Of a stretch of DNA of 64,000 nucleotides, positions 1 to 10,870 are shown piece by piece (position 1 is the stretch's first letter; the number at the start of each line of letters is the position of its first letter). The stretch is from Cercis canadensis (lineage: Eukaryota > Streptophyta > Magnoliopsida > Fabales > Fabaceae). The position numbers and the translations under genes were made by a program. Location: positions 16,282 through 80,281 of the forward strand of contig QAOA01004437.1 of the NCBI GenBank assembly GCA_003255065.1. The letters are read 5' to 3'. Under the pieces are notes generated by a model. It saw nothing but the letters and a program-made list of their open reading frames with translations, did not search any database and was not told where the DNA came from.

Positions 1-484
1 TGTTGCAATTTGAATTTAATTGGACCGATCTAAATTATTTTTGTATGGCAAAGATAATGTTAAATATGCAGTATGAATCAATATAAATATATATAATATG
101 TAATAAGTATTTCTAGTTTGAAAGTGCCCCAATTTCTTAACAGATACAAAATTGCACTTTCCACGTGTATTGTCTTAAATTTCTATTATGTGGAACTCAA
201 ATTTTCCTCACCTACTCTCCTTAGGGTGGGTGGGTTATGGCTTATGCGTGTGTGTTATAAAGAGAAGACAAGGACAAGGTGGAATTAATCTCTCGAATTT
301 TCCTTCCACCTACTTAAGTTGCTATATGCAGGTCCACTGAGAACTTTCAAGAGTTTTTCTCAATGTGTGACTTCAGTAAATCAAGAACTACGATAATGAC
401 ATTGGAATCAAAATTCTATGACGTGCTATTTACGTGTTCTTTTTTAGAAAATCATAATGGTGCTACTGTTTCTAGTAAATGTCA
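1..484. other. intergenic DNA with RLP-upstream homology
   Basis: No open reading frame of note. The stretch near 230-330 (a tgtgttataaagagaag motif, then tctcgaattttccttccacc) recurs in altered form near 1770-1810 and 1995-2090. The last of these lies just upstream of the receptor-like protein relic at 2317. I read it as a copied upstream flank of that gene, so whole gene ends, not only exons, were duplicated here. No function is claimed. Confidence 0.5.
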
Positions 485-845
485 TCTCTTCTCTTCACTG
501 TTTATTACATAAAAAAGTAGCAAAATTCCTCAAACACGGTGAGATACTCAACTATTGTATCTACTATGGTTTTCTTCCTGTTGAATGAAATTGTAAAATT
601 AAGTTGTTGCAAAAGTTGAAGAGAAAGACTTTGTTTCAGTTTAACAGCAATATTTATTGATTCTCAACGGAACCATCAAGTTCGTTCTGTGGTGCCTTCA
701 ATGTTGAATGATTGTTTTCAATGAAATAGGCTTTTCTCTTGGAAATTATGGAGAAGCATTTGTAGGTCATGAATTAACTTTAAAGGAACTGGACATAAGT
801 CATAATTTAAAATTTAATTCTGTGGTCCCTTCCGCTTTCTCTAAG
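485..845 (+). pseudogene. receptor-like protein fragment, copy A
   Basis: Bases 485-640 match the start region of the better copy at 2270-2400: the segment before the ATG, the signal-peptide codons and the leader. Bases 750-800 match the LRR segment at 3437-3500 (both contain ggagaagcattt and aggtcatgaattaact). The material between these two ends of the gene is missing, so this copy has a large internal deletion as well as frame damage. It runs directly into the 62-bp tandem array. A decayed LRR receptor-like protein fragment with no coding capacity. Confidence 0.6.
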
Positions 846-1155
846 AAATTTGGAAATTGGTGCTAGATCACAAATCTTTGAATGGGAATATTCGATATAG
901 TCTTGTACAGCTTAAAAATTGGTGCTTGATCACAAATCTTTGAATGGATCCATTCAAGATAGTCTTGCACAGCTTAAAAATTAGTGCTTGATCACAAATC
1001 TTTGAATGGGACTATTCCAGATAGTCTTGTACAGCTTAAAAATTGGTACTTAATCACAAATCTTTGAATAGGATTATTCGAGAGAGTCTTGTACAACTTA
1101 AAAATTGGTGCTTGATCACAAATCTTTGAATGAGACTATTTGAGATAGTCTTCTC
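846..1155 (+). repeat. 62-bp tandem repeat, five copies, LRR-derived
   Basis: The anchor gatcacaaatctttgaat starts at 866, 928, 990, 1052 (one base changed) and 1114, a constant 62-base period. Each unit reads like part of an LRR (a leu-rich stretch, then S-L-N-G) followed by an agtcttgtacagctt tail. A plant LRR codon unit is usually 72 bases. At 62 bases, not a multiple of three, the frame changes in every copy, so the array cannot encode LRRs in series. It probably arose by tandem duplication after the gene had died. Confidence 0.85.
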
Positions 1156-1300
1156 TTCACTATTTATTACATAAAAATGTAGCAAAATCCCTCAAACATG
1201 GATACTCGACTGTTGTATATACTGTGGTTTTCTTCCTTTTGAATGTAATTATAAAATTATGCTTTTGGAAAAATTGAAGAGAAAGACTTCGTTACACTTG
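1150..1300 (+). pseudogene. receptor-like protein 5' fragment, copy B
   Basis: This is a third version of the 5' end seen at 485 and 2270. It shares the tcttctcttcacta leader, the agcaaaat-ccctcaaacatgg start context and the signal-peptide codons (tactgtggttttcttcc). It begins where the 62-bp array ends and is lost by about 1300. Only the signal-peptide end is present. Confidence 0.55.
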
Positions 1301-2269
1301 TATAAGGTGAGCATTAAGCTACCAGCCCCCAAAAGAGGTGGTAGCACTACGTACCCTCCTTGAATCTATCTCAGTGGTTGGATGAAAATAAAAGTAACAC
1401 CACAGCCATTAGATAATAAGGGGGGCAACCGGATGAAATAAAGAGAGGTGTTTTAAAGTGGGTTCAGATGATGTGACATTGGCAAGCTTGGGAACAAATG
1501 AAAACATGCAAGTGTAAAGTTGCACAAAATTAATCAAATTGAATAGTCATTTTTTTTTTTTCTTTGATACTTACCCGAACATTTTTGTTGTATGGTTGAG
1601 ATAATGCCGATTATGCAGGATGAATCAATGCATAAATAGGTAGTACACAAAATACATTACTTGTTCAAAAGAGCGCTATTTTCTTAATAGTTTGGAAACT
1701 TGAACTTTCCATCATAAATTTATGACATTAAATTAATCTTTTGAATTTTCCTCATCTACTTTCCTAAGAGTGGGTGGGTTGCGTGTTATAAAGAGAAGAT
1801 TACAACATGGTTGAAACTTGAAATTCCTCACCGACCTTCCTAAGGGTAGCTCGGTAATACAAATGCATTAGTTTTCATTGTTAGTCAGTCAGCATAACAA
1901 GTAATAAATCGTAATATAGATTTCAAATTTGGTGTGCGACGTCAAATTCAGAGATGAACTGTAAGCAAACAATTTTACTAAAATACTAGAAGGGTTGGCA
2001 GGTTGTGTGTGTGTTACGAAGAAAAGATTAAGACAAAGTGAAACTACTCTCTTGAATTTTCCTTCCACATAGTTAAGTTGCGACATTGGTAAAGCCAGCT
2101 CATTGAATTCAGTAAATCAAAAACAACGATCCTGACATTGCTATCGAAATTCTATGACGTCGTCTTTACGTTCTCTTATATGGAAAATCATAATGGTGAC
2201 CCAGTTTTAAGGAAGAAGCGTAGCATATATACCAGTAATCACTGCCTAGCTAGCTAGTAAACACTATCT
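1301..2269. other. intergenic DNA, no gene seen
   Basis: AT-rich and without a supported gene. It contains a T-run near 1550 and two more partial copies of the receptor-like protein upstream flank (about 1770-1860 and 1990-2090). The small minus-strand reading frame at 1889-2086 has no recognisable domain and is taken as chance. Confidence 0.5.
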
Positions 2270-2316
2270 CTTCTCTTTACTGTGTTATACGTACGGAGAA
2301 GCAAAATTCCTCAAAC

Positions 2317-3525
2317 ATGGTAAGATACTCGAGTGTTGTTTCTACACTGGTTTTCTTGCTGTTGAGTGAAATTGCAAATTTAAGCTTTGGCAAAAATACC
2401 AACATTGGCTGCATAGAGCGAGAGAGGAATGCTCTTCTGAATTTCAAAGCAAGTTTGAAAAACCCATCAAATAGGCTTTCCTCTTGGAAAGGGAATGATT
2501 GTTGCCAATGGAATGGTATAGTCAACATTACGGGGCATGTTGTCAAGCTTGATCTCCGGAATCCATGCTACTAAGCTCCGTCCCAAGGAACATGTTCCTC
2601 TAGAAGCTTTGAGCTAGAAGCTCAGAGCGTAGATTCTTCTCTGTTGCAGTGCGAAAATCTGAGTTATTTGGACTTTAGTGGAAACAATTTTCATGCTAGT
2701 CCAATTCCTGCCTTCTTTGGATCCGTGGAAGAGTTGAGATACCTTTCTCTCTCACAGGCTAATTTTATTGGCAGGATTCCTCACAATCTTGGCAACCTCA
2801 CAAACATGCAACATCTTGATCTCAGCTTCAATGTTTTATATACTGATGATGTCAATTGGGTATCTCAACTTTCATCACTGCAACACCTTGACATGAGTGG
2901 TGTGTATCTTGGGTAGGCACTCAATTTGTTTCAGGTACTTTGTATGCTTCCTTCTTAGCTACAAATATGGCTAACAAGTTGTGGACTTAACAAGTTAAAC
3001 AGTCCTCGTCAACTTGTTAATGCCACAAATCTTTCTAGAGTTCAGGTCCTCTATCTTACACACAATGAACTTGAAACTCCAATTCTTAAAGCTTTTCAAA
3101 ACATGACTTCCATTTGAGAACTTGACCTATCTTATAACAATTTTTGTTCAGTGCCATCATGGATAAGTAAGTTCAAGAATCTTGGGGTTCTAGATCTAGC
3201 AAAAAATATGCTTCACAACCCAATTCCTGATGCTTTGTGAAACATGACGCAGATGACAATCCTTGACCTTTCCGAGAGCAATTTTGCTTCAATTCCATCA
3301 TGGTTAGGTGAGTTCAAAAGCCTTGTCTACCTTAATCTTGCTGGGAACAAACTCAATAGTTTTCAGAGTTCACTATTATTAATTTTGAGGAACCTTTGTC
3401 ATCTAAAAACACTGGATTTTTCAAAAAACAAGATTCAAGGAGAAGCATTTGCAGGTCATGAATTAACTGAGGGCACTAGGTATGGTTTAGAGGAACTAAA
3501 TTTCAGTTATAATGAAGTTGTACAT
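2317..3525 (+). pseudogene. LRR receptor-like protein (EIX/Cf class), pseudogene
   Basis: The ATG at 2317 opens a hydrophobic signal peptide (about 25 residues). An LRR N-terminal cap follows, with the family's C-x-E-R-E-R-x-A-L-L start, an L-S-S-W segment and a C-C-x-W motif (about residues 30-70). Plant LRRs continue in the same frame at 2644-2913 and 3244-3525. Known relatives are cell-surface immune receptors with a C-terminal membrane helix and no kinase. Three long segments share frame 1, but stops interrupt them at 2572 (TAA), 2914 (TAG) and near 3116 and 3238 (TGA). There is probably an indel in 2950-3010. The C-terminal half and the membrane anchor are absent. A dead gene. Confidence 0.85.
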
Positions 3526-3735
3526 GTATGCTTGAGTGTGTGGCTATCTACATCAGCCTCTCCATAAGGGTTAGTATCGTTTTGTCCTCTTTATTATTAT
3601 AGAGAATTTTGATAAAATTCTCTGTAATTTTTTTTTTTTTTCTAATAGAACTCTATGAAAAATTTTTAGTTTAAAAAACTATTTCTCATCCAACTCATTT
3701 GAAACTCTACAAAATAATTTTGAAAGTTGAGATGA
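3526..3735. other. short AT-rich spacer between RLP and MULE relics
   Basis: Holds a T-run at about 3630 and no recognisable coding sequence. The left end of the MULE should lie in or near this stretch, but I could not find a terminal inverted repeat with confidence. Confidence 0.4.
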
Positions 3736-4993
3736 ACTTTTGAATTCCGTAAGAAATTGTGCTTTCATTCAAGGTTATGCTACATCCATCAAGAAATCAA
3801 AGCAAGATAGATTTATTCTAATTGGTTCTGATAGAGGGGGTACCTATCGCAATAGACAAAACATTTCCATGGAGGGTCGTAAGAGAAAAACTACATATCG
3901 TTTGATCGATATATTGTCCTTTTGAAGTTCGAGCTTACAGGAAAAGTGATGGTTCATGGTCACTTAATGTAGTGAATGAATCACATAATCATGAGCCTTC
4001 CATAGATATGTCTGGGCATCCTTATTGTCGTGGATTTTCATATGAAAGAGGCTTTGCGCATAAAAGAAATGACTAAAGCTAGTGTAGCACCTCGCCAAAT
4101 TCTTTCTTCTCTTAGACAAAACAATCCTAGCCTGCTAGCTATTTCTAGGAATGTTTATAGCATGAAGACTAAGATCTATAAAGATTATTTGGCTGTGCAT
4201 ACACTGATTCAAGCTTTGTTAGAGAAACTTGGAAAAGGAAAATTCACATGCAATTTAAAGTATGATTCAGAGGGTCATTTGACACATTTATTCTTTGCTC
4301 ATCCTACTTCTATAACATTAACAAAGAGGTGCTCTAGTGTCTTTGTGATGGATTGTACTTACAAGACAAACAAATATAATATGCCATTGCTTGACATTGT
4401 TGGAATTTCTGGTTTCAATACTTCCCTTTTTTCATGTTTTGCATTCCTACAAAAGGAGGAAGAAGAACACTACATTTGGTGTGGATTAATTGTGAACCCT
4501 TAGTCATTATATTAGATAGACAGTTAGATCTCATGAATGCAATCCAAGTTGTATTTCCAAGAACAATTAATCTCTTATGTGTGTGGCACATTGATTAGAA
4601 TATTTTATCGAAACGTAAGCCTCAGTTTAAGGAAGAAGATGACTGGACTTCCTTTTTGTCTAGTTGGTCAACAATTCTAAATTTTGTGACAGAATCAGAA
4701 TACAATGAGAATTTGAGTTTCAATATAAGGAGGAGTCATCAGTTTTGGATTACATAAAAAACACATGGCTTCCCGTCAAAGAGCTTTTTGTTGCAGCATG
4801 GACAGATATACATATGCATTTTGGAAATCGTGTAACTTCAAGGGCAGAAGGAGCACATTCAGTACTCAAAAAGTACTTGCAAGTTTCTACATGTGATTTA
4901 TCAAAGGCGAAGAATAAGATATGCCTTGCAATTGAAAATCAATTTCAGGAAATCAAAGCACAATTGTCAAGTGAAAAAGTAAGAGTTCCTCAC
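3736..4993 (+). pseudogene. FAR1-like MULE transposase, 5' part
   Basis: A Mutator-like transposase of the class related to plant FAR1/FRS proteins. About 3740-4010 encodes a FAR1-type DNA-binding region (C-D-R-G-G-x-Y-like segment with the first Cys changed to Ser, R-K-R, then S-D-G-S-W and N-H-E-P), crossed by a frame change near 3920. From 4030 an open frame covers the linker and the start of the transposase core (V-M-D-C-T-Y-K-T-N and the A-F-L-Q-K-E-E segment). It ends at a TAG at 4501, after which coding similarity continues in broken frames to 4740. The 4745-4993 segment carries the core's end. Copia-A then splits the gene at codon level, and it resumes at 10221. Confidence 0.85.
4989..4993. 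repeat. target-site duplication ctcac, left of Copia-A
   Basis: The five bases ctcac precede the 5' LTR and recur at 10221-10225 directly after the 3' LTR. This defines the Copia-A ends exactly. Confidence 0.95.
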
Positions 4994-5637
4994 TGTGATG
5001 ATTTGCTCTATAATAATGTGAACATGAAATTCAAACATGGTTGTGTTCACTGATGAGTCTGGGCATGTCACTTAGATAAGTCTCTGGACTGCAGACACAG
5101 CCTCAAACACGGTGGGCACTGGTGTCTCATAAATCAGTTACTAGTTAGTTAATGGCCATAACTGACTAAAGCTGATTGGTTACTAGTTCATATATAAGCA
5201 TATGATGTGTGCATTCATAGGTCACCCTTTCACTTGAACATTTCTGGCACTAAGAGAAATAAGAGAAGAAAAGACTTAGAGAGATTCAGAGGAAAGAATA
5301 GAGTAAGAGTTGGGGTTCTTACCGGTATATGCTGCAAGGAAAAGAACAAAGGCCAATGGGTATTCTATTATAACAAGACTTGATCTTGATTGTGTTAATT
5401 ATAATGGAACAGCTATCTCCCATGGATGTAAGCCAACTTGGCTGAACCACGTACATCTGGTGTTCATCTTCCTTTTATTTCTATTTCATTACTTGTTTTC
5501 TGGTTTGATATATTGCTATCTTGTTTCTGGTTCAATTCTTGTTTGACAAGTGTTTGTAATATTGCTGCGATTGCTACTACTATTCTGGTGTTGCTTGTTG
5601 TCCTGTTACATTGGTTGTGCAGGTTGAATTTCTTACA
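4994..5637 (+). repeat. Copia-A 5' LTR (644 bp)
   Basis: Pairs with 9574-10220. Shared landmarks include the start tgtgatgatttgctctataa, the central catatataagcatatgatg (a plausible TATA region near 5190) and the end ggttgaatttcttaca. The sequence just after it (gatggcgtctgtgggaag) would be the primer-binding region. It is not the usual initiator-Met type seen in Copia-B and Copia-D, and I cannot assign its tRNA. Confidence 0.93.
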
Positions 5638-5641
5638 ATTG

Positions 5642-6460
5642 ATGGCGTCTGTGGGAAGTGAAGAAGAGACTCAACCATGGGAACAACCAAGTATGATATT
5701 GAGAAATTCTCAAGCTCCGATGACTTCAGGCTATAGAGGATCAAGATGCAAGCAATCCTGGTGCAACAAGGATTGGCTGATGCTTTGAAGGGAGACTCTG
5801 CATTTTTTGAGTCTTTATCCAAGAAAGAAAAGAAAGATTTGATGAAGAAAGCGCAGAGTGCAATAATCTTGTGTCTTAGGGACAAAGCACTGAGGGAGGT
5901 AGCCAAAAAACCTTCTGCTACGGCAATGTGGCTCAAGCTAGAGTCACTATGCATGACAAAACCCCTTGCCAATCGCCTATTCATGGAGCAGCAACTCTAC
6001 TCTTTCAAGATGACTGGAGAAAAAATGCTCATTGATCAAATAGTAGACATCAACAGGATTCTTAATGGTCTAGAGAACATTGAGGTCAAGTTAGAGGATA
6101 AAGACAAAGCTCTAATATTACTCAGTGTTCTACCTAAGGTGTATGAACATTTCAAGGATGCCATGTTGTTTGGAAGGGAGCAAACCATCACTCTTGAAGA
6201 AGTGCAATCCTTAATTTGAGCAAAGGAACTTCAGAAGAAACAAGAAATGAAGAATGACAACCAGGGAGAGGGACTGAACGTGACAAGGAGCAGACCTGAG
6301 AAAAAGAGTTTCAAAACGAACAAGTCCAGGTCAAAATCCAAGAACCAGTCACAAACCATGTTCAAGTGCTTCCACTGTCATAAGAAAGGTCATTTCAAGA
6401 GGGATTATCCAAAAATAAAGGGCAAGGAATTCAAGAAACCTCAAGAACTGGGTGATGCTG
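5642..6460 (+). pseudogene. Copia-A gag (capsid, zinc knuckle)
   Basis: Gag-like alpha-helical region of the Copia UBN2 type, mostly in the open frame 5746-6219, with a TAG before it (5735) and a TGA at 6217. The zinc knuckle around 6370-6410 reads C-x2-C-x4-H-x4-Y, so the last metal ligand is Tyr instead of Cys. It would package element RNA in virus-like particles if intact. It is not intact here. Confidence 0.85.
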
Positions 6461-7008
6461 CCATAGTCACAGATGGTTATGATACTACTGGCGTTTTAGT
6501 AGTTTCAAATACTGAAATTAAGAAGGACTGGGTGATGGATTCTAGTTGCTCATACCATATGTGTCCAAGGAAACACTTTTTTGAGACCATAGAACTAAAA
6601 GAAGGTAGAATGGTGCTTGTTGGCAACAACAAAGCATGCAATGTGCAAGGCATGGGCTCTGTCAGATTAAAAGTGTTCAACGGCCAAGAAATCTTGTTGT
6701 AAGGAGTAAGGTATGTACCAAAACTCAAAAGAAACCTCATATCTATAAGCATGTTTGATAGTTTAGGTTATCTTGCTAAAATTGAGCATGGAGTTATGAG
6801 AATTTCTAATGGTGCACTGATCATTGCTAAAGGAATTAAGAGGAATGACTTATACATTCTTGATGGCTCTACTGTAATAGCACAAGCTGCTATTGCTAGT
6901 CAAACACACATTGATAAAACCAAATTGTGGCACATGAAAATAGGACATGTCAATGAGAGAGGTTTAGTTGAATTAATGAAACAAAATCTGTTAAATGGTG
7001 ATAAATAG
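6461..7008 (+). pseudogene. Copia-A protease and pre-integrase region
   Basis: The aspartic protease site reads W-V-M-D-S-S near 6530, where Copia elements have D-S/T-G, so the catalytic glycine is lost. The downstream strand (Y-V-P-K-L-K-R-N-L-I) is followed by the pre-integrase zinc-binding region (L-W-H-x-K-I-G-H) in the frame 6751-7008. A TAA at 6700 interrupts them. Confidence 0.82.
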
Positions 7009-7935
7009 ATAAATTAGAATTTTGTGATCAATGCATATTAGGAAAGGATTAAAGAGTTAAGTTTGGAATTGGTATGTATAATGCAAAAGGGCCCTTCATG
7101 TATGCTCACTTAGACCTATGAGTTCTAACAAGAACAAGGACTCATGGAGGAGAGTTTTACTTTCTCACCATAATTGATGACTAGTCTAGAAGAGTGTGGA
7201 TTTATATATTGAAAAACAAGAGTATCAACCTTTGAGAAATTTAAGGAGTGGCACACCCTAATAGAGAACCAAGTATCAACTAAAGTTAAAACTTTAAGGT
7301 TTGACAATGGCCTAGAGTTTGTTTCAAAGTAGTTTAATGAGTTTTGCAGGAAGCAGGGAATTCAAAGACACAAAATAGTTGCAAGAACTCCTTAGTAGAA
7401 TGGCATGGCAGAGAGAATGAATAGAACCATTCTGGAATGTGTCAGATGCACGTTGTTGAGTGCAGGACTTCCTAAAAGCTTCTAGGGAGAAGCTGCTACC
7501 ACTATTGTACACTTGATCAACAAATGTCCATCTTTTGCTATAAGTTTCGAAGAACCAATGGTGCTGTGGAATGGAAAACCTGCAAATGATTCACATTTGA
7601 GGGTGTTTGGTGCCTTGGCCTTTGCTCATGTCAAGCAAGACAAACTTGGAGCACGAGCAATCAGGTGTGCATTCATAGGATACCCTACTGGAGTCAAAGG
7701 ATACAAACTATGGAGAATGGAACCTGGTGAGCCTAAGTGCATAGTGAGCAGGGATGTAATCTTTGATGAAACCAGAATGGCCATGCTGAATCAAGACCAA
7801 GGAGAATCAAACAACAAGGAAATTGAGCAAGGGAGTACTCAAATTGAGGTGAAGTTACCAACTCACCATATCACTGAAGAAATAATTCAAACTAAAGAAG
7901 AAGTTGTTGTTGAACAACTACCTGAACCAGTTTAG
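7009..7935 (+). pseudogene. Copia-A integrase, heavily broken
   Basis: The integrase core between 7010 and 7510 survives only as fragments in all three frames. Several TAG codons (for example near 7330 and 7395) stand where Trp or Gln codons are expected. The C-terminal part is open from 7513 to 7935, with the L-R-V-F-G segment, the A-I-R-C-A-F-I-G-Y segment and the V-I-F-D-E strand typical of Copia integrases. Confidence 0.8.
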
Positions 7936-7947
7936 AATGAATATTGC

Positions 7948-9513
7948 TTGGTCAGAGAAAGAGCAAGGAGAAAAATCATACCACCTAAGAGATTTGGCTA
8001 TGTTGATCTCATATACTATACTCTGAATGTTGCTGAAGAAATCCAACACCCTGGACCTTCAAATTTCAAAGAAGCACTCAAGAGTAGAGACAATTACAAT
8101 TGGTTGGCAGCAATGACAGAAGAAATGAAGTCACTGGACAAGAACAAGACTTGGATTATGGTTTATCTACCTAAAAATCATAGGGTAGTAGGCTATAAAT
8201 GGATCTTTAAAAGAAAGGAAGGTATTCCAAGTGTTGAGAAGGCTAGATTTAAAGCAAGGCTTGTGGCCAAGGGATTTACACAGGTTGAAGGAGTTGATTT
8301 CAATTAAATTTTCACCTGTTGTTAAACATTGTTCTATCAGAATCCTTTTATCTCTAGTAACTCAGTTTGACCTTGAACTAGAACAACTAGATGTTAAAAC
8401 AACATTCCTTCATGGTGATCTTGAGGAAACCATATACATGCAGCAACCTGAGGGCTTTATTGAAGACAAGAATAAGGTTTGTTTGCTAAAGAAGTCTCTA
8501 TATGGTTTGAAGCAAAGTCCTAGGCAGTGATATAGAAGGTTTGATGAATTTCTAATGAAAATGAATTTCCAGAGGAGTAGCTATGACAGCTGTGTTTACA
8601 TCTTGAGACAGAATGAAAAATCACATATGTAGTTGATATTATATGTAGATGACATTTTAATAGCCAGTTCACGTAAAGACGAAATTGTTAAACTCAAAAT
8701 TAAGTTAAATTATGAGTTCGAGATGAAGGAACTTGGAGCTGCCAAGAAAATTTTGAGAACAGAAATCATCAGAGACATATTAAAAGGGGATTTATTCCTA
8801 TCTCAGCAAGACTACATGAAGAGAGTAGTTGAAAGGTTCATAATGCATAAGTCTAAACCAGTTACAACTCCTTTGGGGCAACACTATAAGCTTTCTGTCC
8901 AACAAGCACCTAGCACAGATGAAGAAAGGGCTAGAATGATTGCAATCCCTTATGCAAGTGGAGTTGGAAGTATTATGTATGGCATGGTGTGCAGTAGACC
9001 AGATTTGGCATATGTTGTGAGTGTTGTCAGCAAGTTCGTGGCAGATCCTAGAGCAACACACTGGGAAACTTTGAAATGGGTGCTAAGATACCTGAATGGC
9101 TCCTTAGCTTCTAGTTTGAAGTTTAAGAAAAGACTCCAAGATGAAGAAGCAATTAAGGGATATGTGGACTCAAATTATCCTAGAAATGTTGATACAAGGA
9201 AGTAACTGTCAGGATATGCATTCACATTATTTGGCTCAGAGGCATGATTGATGAACTTGGAATCATTCAAGATAGTGTCACAGTATACTATGATAGTCAA
9301 AGTGTCATTCATCTCTCAAAACATCAAGTTTATCATGAGAGGTCAAAGCATATTGATGTTAGACTTCATTTGATTCGAGATGTGATTGAGAATAAGGAGG
9401 TTTTGGTGGAGAAGGTTGCATCAGAAAAGAATCCAGCTGATGTATTCACAAAGTCATTACCTCTAGCTAAGTTCAAGCATTGCTTGGACTTAATAGGTTT
9501 CTATGAAGGATAA
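7948..9513 (+). pseudogene. Copia-A reverse transcriptase and RNase H
   Basis: Reverse transcriptase starts in the frame 7948-8307 ([15 protein letters not shown]), shifts frame near 8300, and stops again at 8528. It resumes with the catalytic Y-V-D-D at 8642-8653. RNase H follows. Around 9203-9245 a stop (TAA at 9203) and a deletion remove the centre of RNase H, including the expected T-E-A-E-Y segment. The last open part, 9244-9513, holds the C-terminal D-S-Q-S-V and F-T-K segments. Not functional. Confidence 0.85.
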
Positions 9514-9573
9514 TTCATAAGAGGGAGAGCAGCACTTGATTGAAATTTTTTGATTTAGAGACGAGGTAGAGAA

Positions 9574-10220
9574 TGTGATGATTTGCTCTATAATAATGTG
9601 AACACAAACTACAGACACAGTCATGTTCACTGATGAGTTTCAGCGTGTCACTTAGATGAGTCTCTGGAATACAGATAGGACCTCAAACATGGTGGGCACT
9701 GGTGTCTCATAAATCAATTACTAGTTAGTTAATGGCCATAATCAACTAAAGCTAATTGGTTACTAGTTCATATATAAGCATATGATGTGTGCATTCATAG
9801 GTCACCCTTTCACTTGAACATTTCTGGCGCTAAGAGAAATCAAAGAAGAGAAGACTTAGAGAGATTGAGAGGAAAGAATAGAGTGAGACTTGGGGTTCCT
9901 GTTGGTATCCGCTGCAAGGAGCAAGAACAAAGGCCAAGGGGTATTCTATTGTAACAAGACTTGATCTTGATTGTGTTAATCATAGTGGAACTGCTCTCTC
10001 CCATGGATGTAAGCCAACTTGACTGAACCATGTACATATATTGTTCATCTTCCTTTTATTTTTGTTTCATTATTTTTTTTTTCTGGTTTGATATATTGTT
10101 ATCTTGTTTCTGGTGCAATTCTTGTTTGACAAGTGTTTGTGATATTGTTGCAATTGCTACTGCTATTCTGGTGTTGCTTGTTGTCCTATTACATTGGTTG
10201 TGCAGGTTGAATTTCTTACA
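9574..10220 (+). repeat. Copia-A 3' LTR (647 bp)
   Basis: Partner of 4994-5637. It is preceded by a purine-rich tract (tagagacgaggtagagaa) that serves as the polypurine tract. It ends tttcttaca and is followed by the ctcac target duplication. Confidence 0.93.
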
Positions 10221-10870
10221 CTCACGATTTTCGTATTCCACTTTTAAAGGAACTTGTTATGCATGTTTCAATATTTGCTATGAATCATATTATCAAGCAG
10301 TATGAAATTGCTACATCTACAATCGATTTACCAGCTTGCAAAAGACAATTTATGTCAGTTATGGGACTTATGTGTGCACATACAATAAAAGAGAAGAATT
10401 TGAGCCATTACAATTACAAATGATTCATCAACAATGGAGGCTTGACATAAGGTCATTTTTGGATGATGATATCCTTCAAAGTTGTGAAGAAGACCAATTT
10501 AAAAGGCTACTTGTTGAGTTACAATAGAAATATCAAGAAGGGTCTGTTATGAAGAAAGAAGCTATCCAAATGCACATTTCTCAGCTTGTAAACGCACCTA
10601 ATCCTTTGCTATGTGAACCATTAATCTCATCTCATAAAGACATCCCTCAGGTGCAAAAAATAATAAAAGAACAAGCTCTACAAAGCATGATCCTTCAGCA
10701 TTTGAAATTGTTGAAAGAACACGAAATTGTAGTTCGTGCAAGGGGGTTGGCCACAATAGTTGAACATGTCAACATAAAGCTGAACATTTGATTTCAAATT
10801 CTCAATTCTTAATCAATACTGAACCACAAGAAAATGACATTATTATAACAGGTTCAAGTGCATCGAATTT
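10221..10870 (+). pseudogene. FAR1-like MULE transposase, 3' part
   Basis: Removing Copia-A plus one ctcac copy joins this reading frame to that ending at 4993. The segment carries the SWIM-type zinc finger typical of MULE/FAR1 proteins (C...C-A-H, about 10330-10380). Stop-rich sequence follows, then a C-terminal zinc knuckle at 10728-10769 (C-x2-C-x4-H-x4-C with a TGA where Arg is expected). Stops occur throughout, so the gene is dead independently of the insertion. The right terminus was not found. Confidence 0.8.

Larger units (their letters stand above)
4994..10220 (+). mobile_element. Copia-A: complete LTR retrotransposon, coding-dead
   Basis: Flanked by perfect 5-bp duplications (ctcac) and bounded by LTRs starting tgtgatgatttg and ending tttcttaca (TG...CA). 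Domain order from the left is gag, protease, integrase, reverse transcriptase, RNase H, which makes it Copia. It sits inside the MULE transposase gene in the same direction. The LTRs differ at many sites, including small indels, so the insertion is not recent. The polyprotein is broken by more than ten stops and shifts. A related solo LTR in reverse lies at 40241-41113. Confidence 0.95.
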
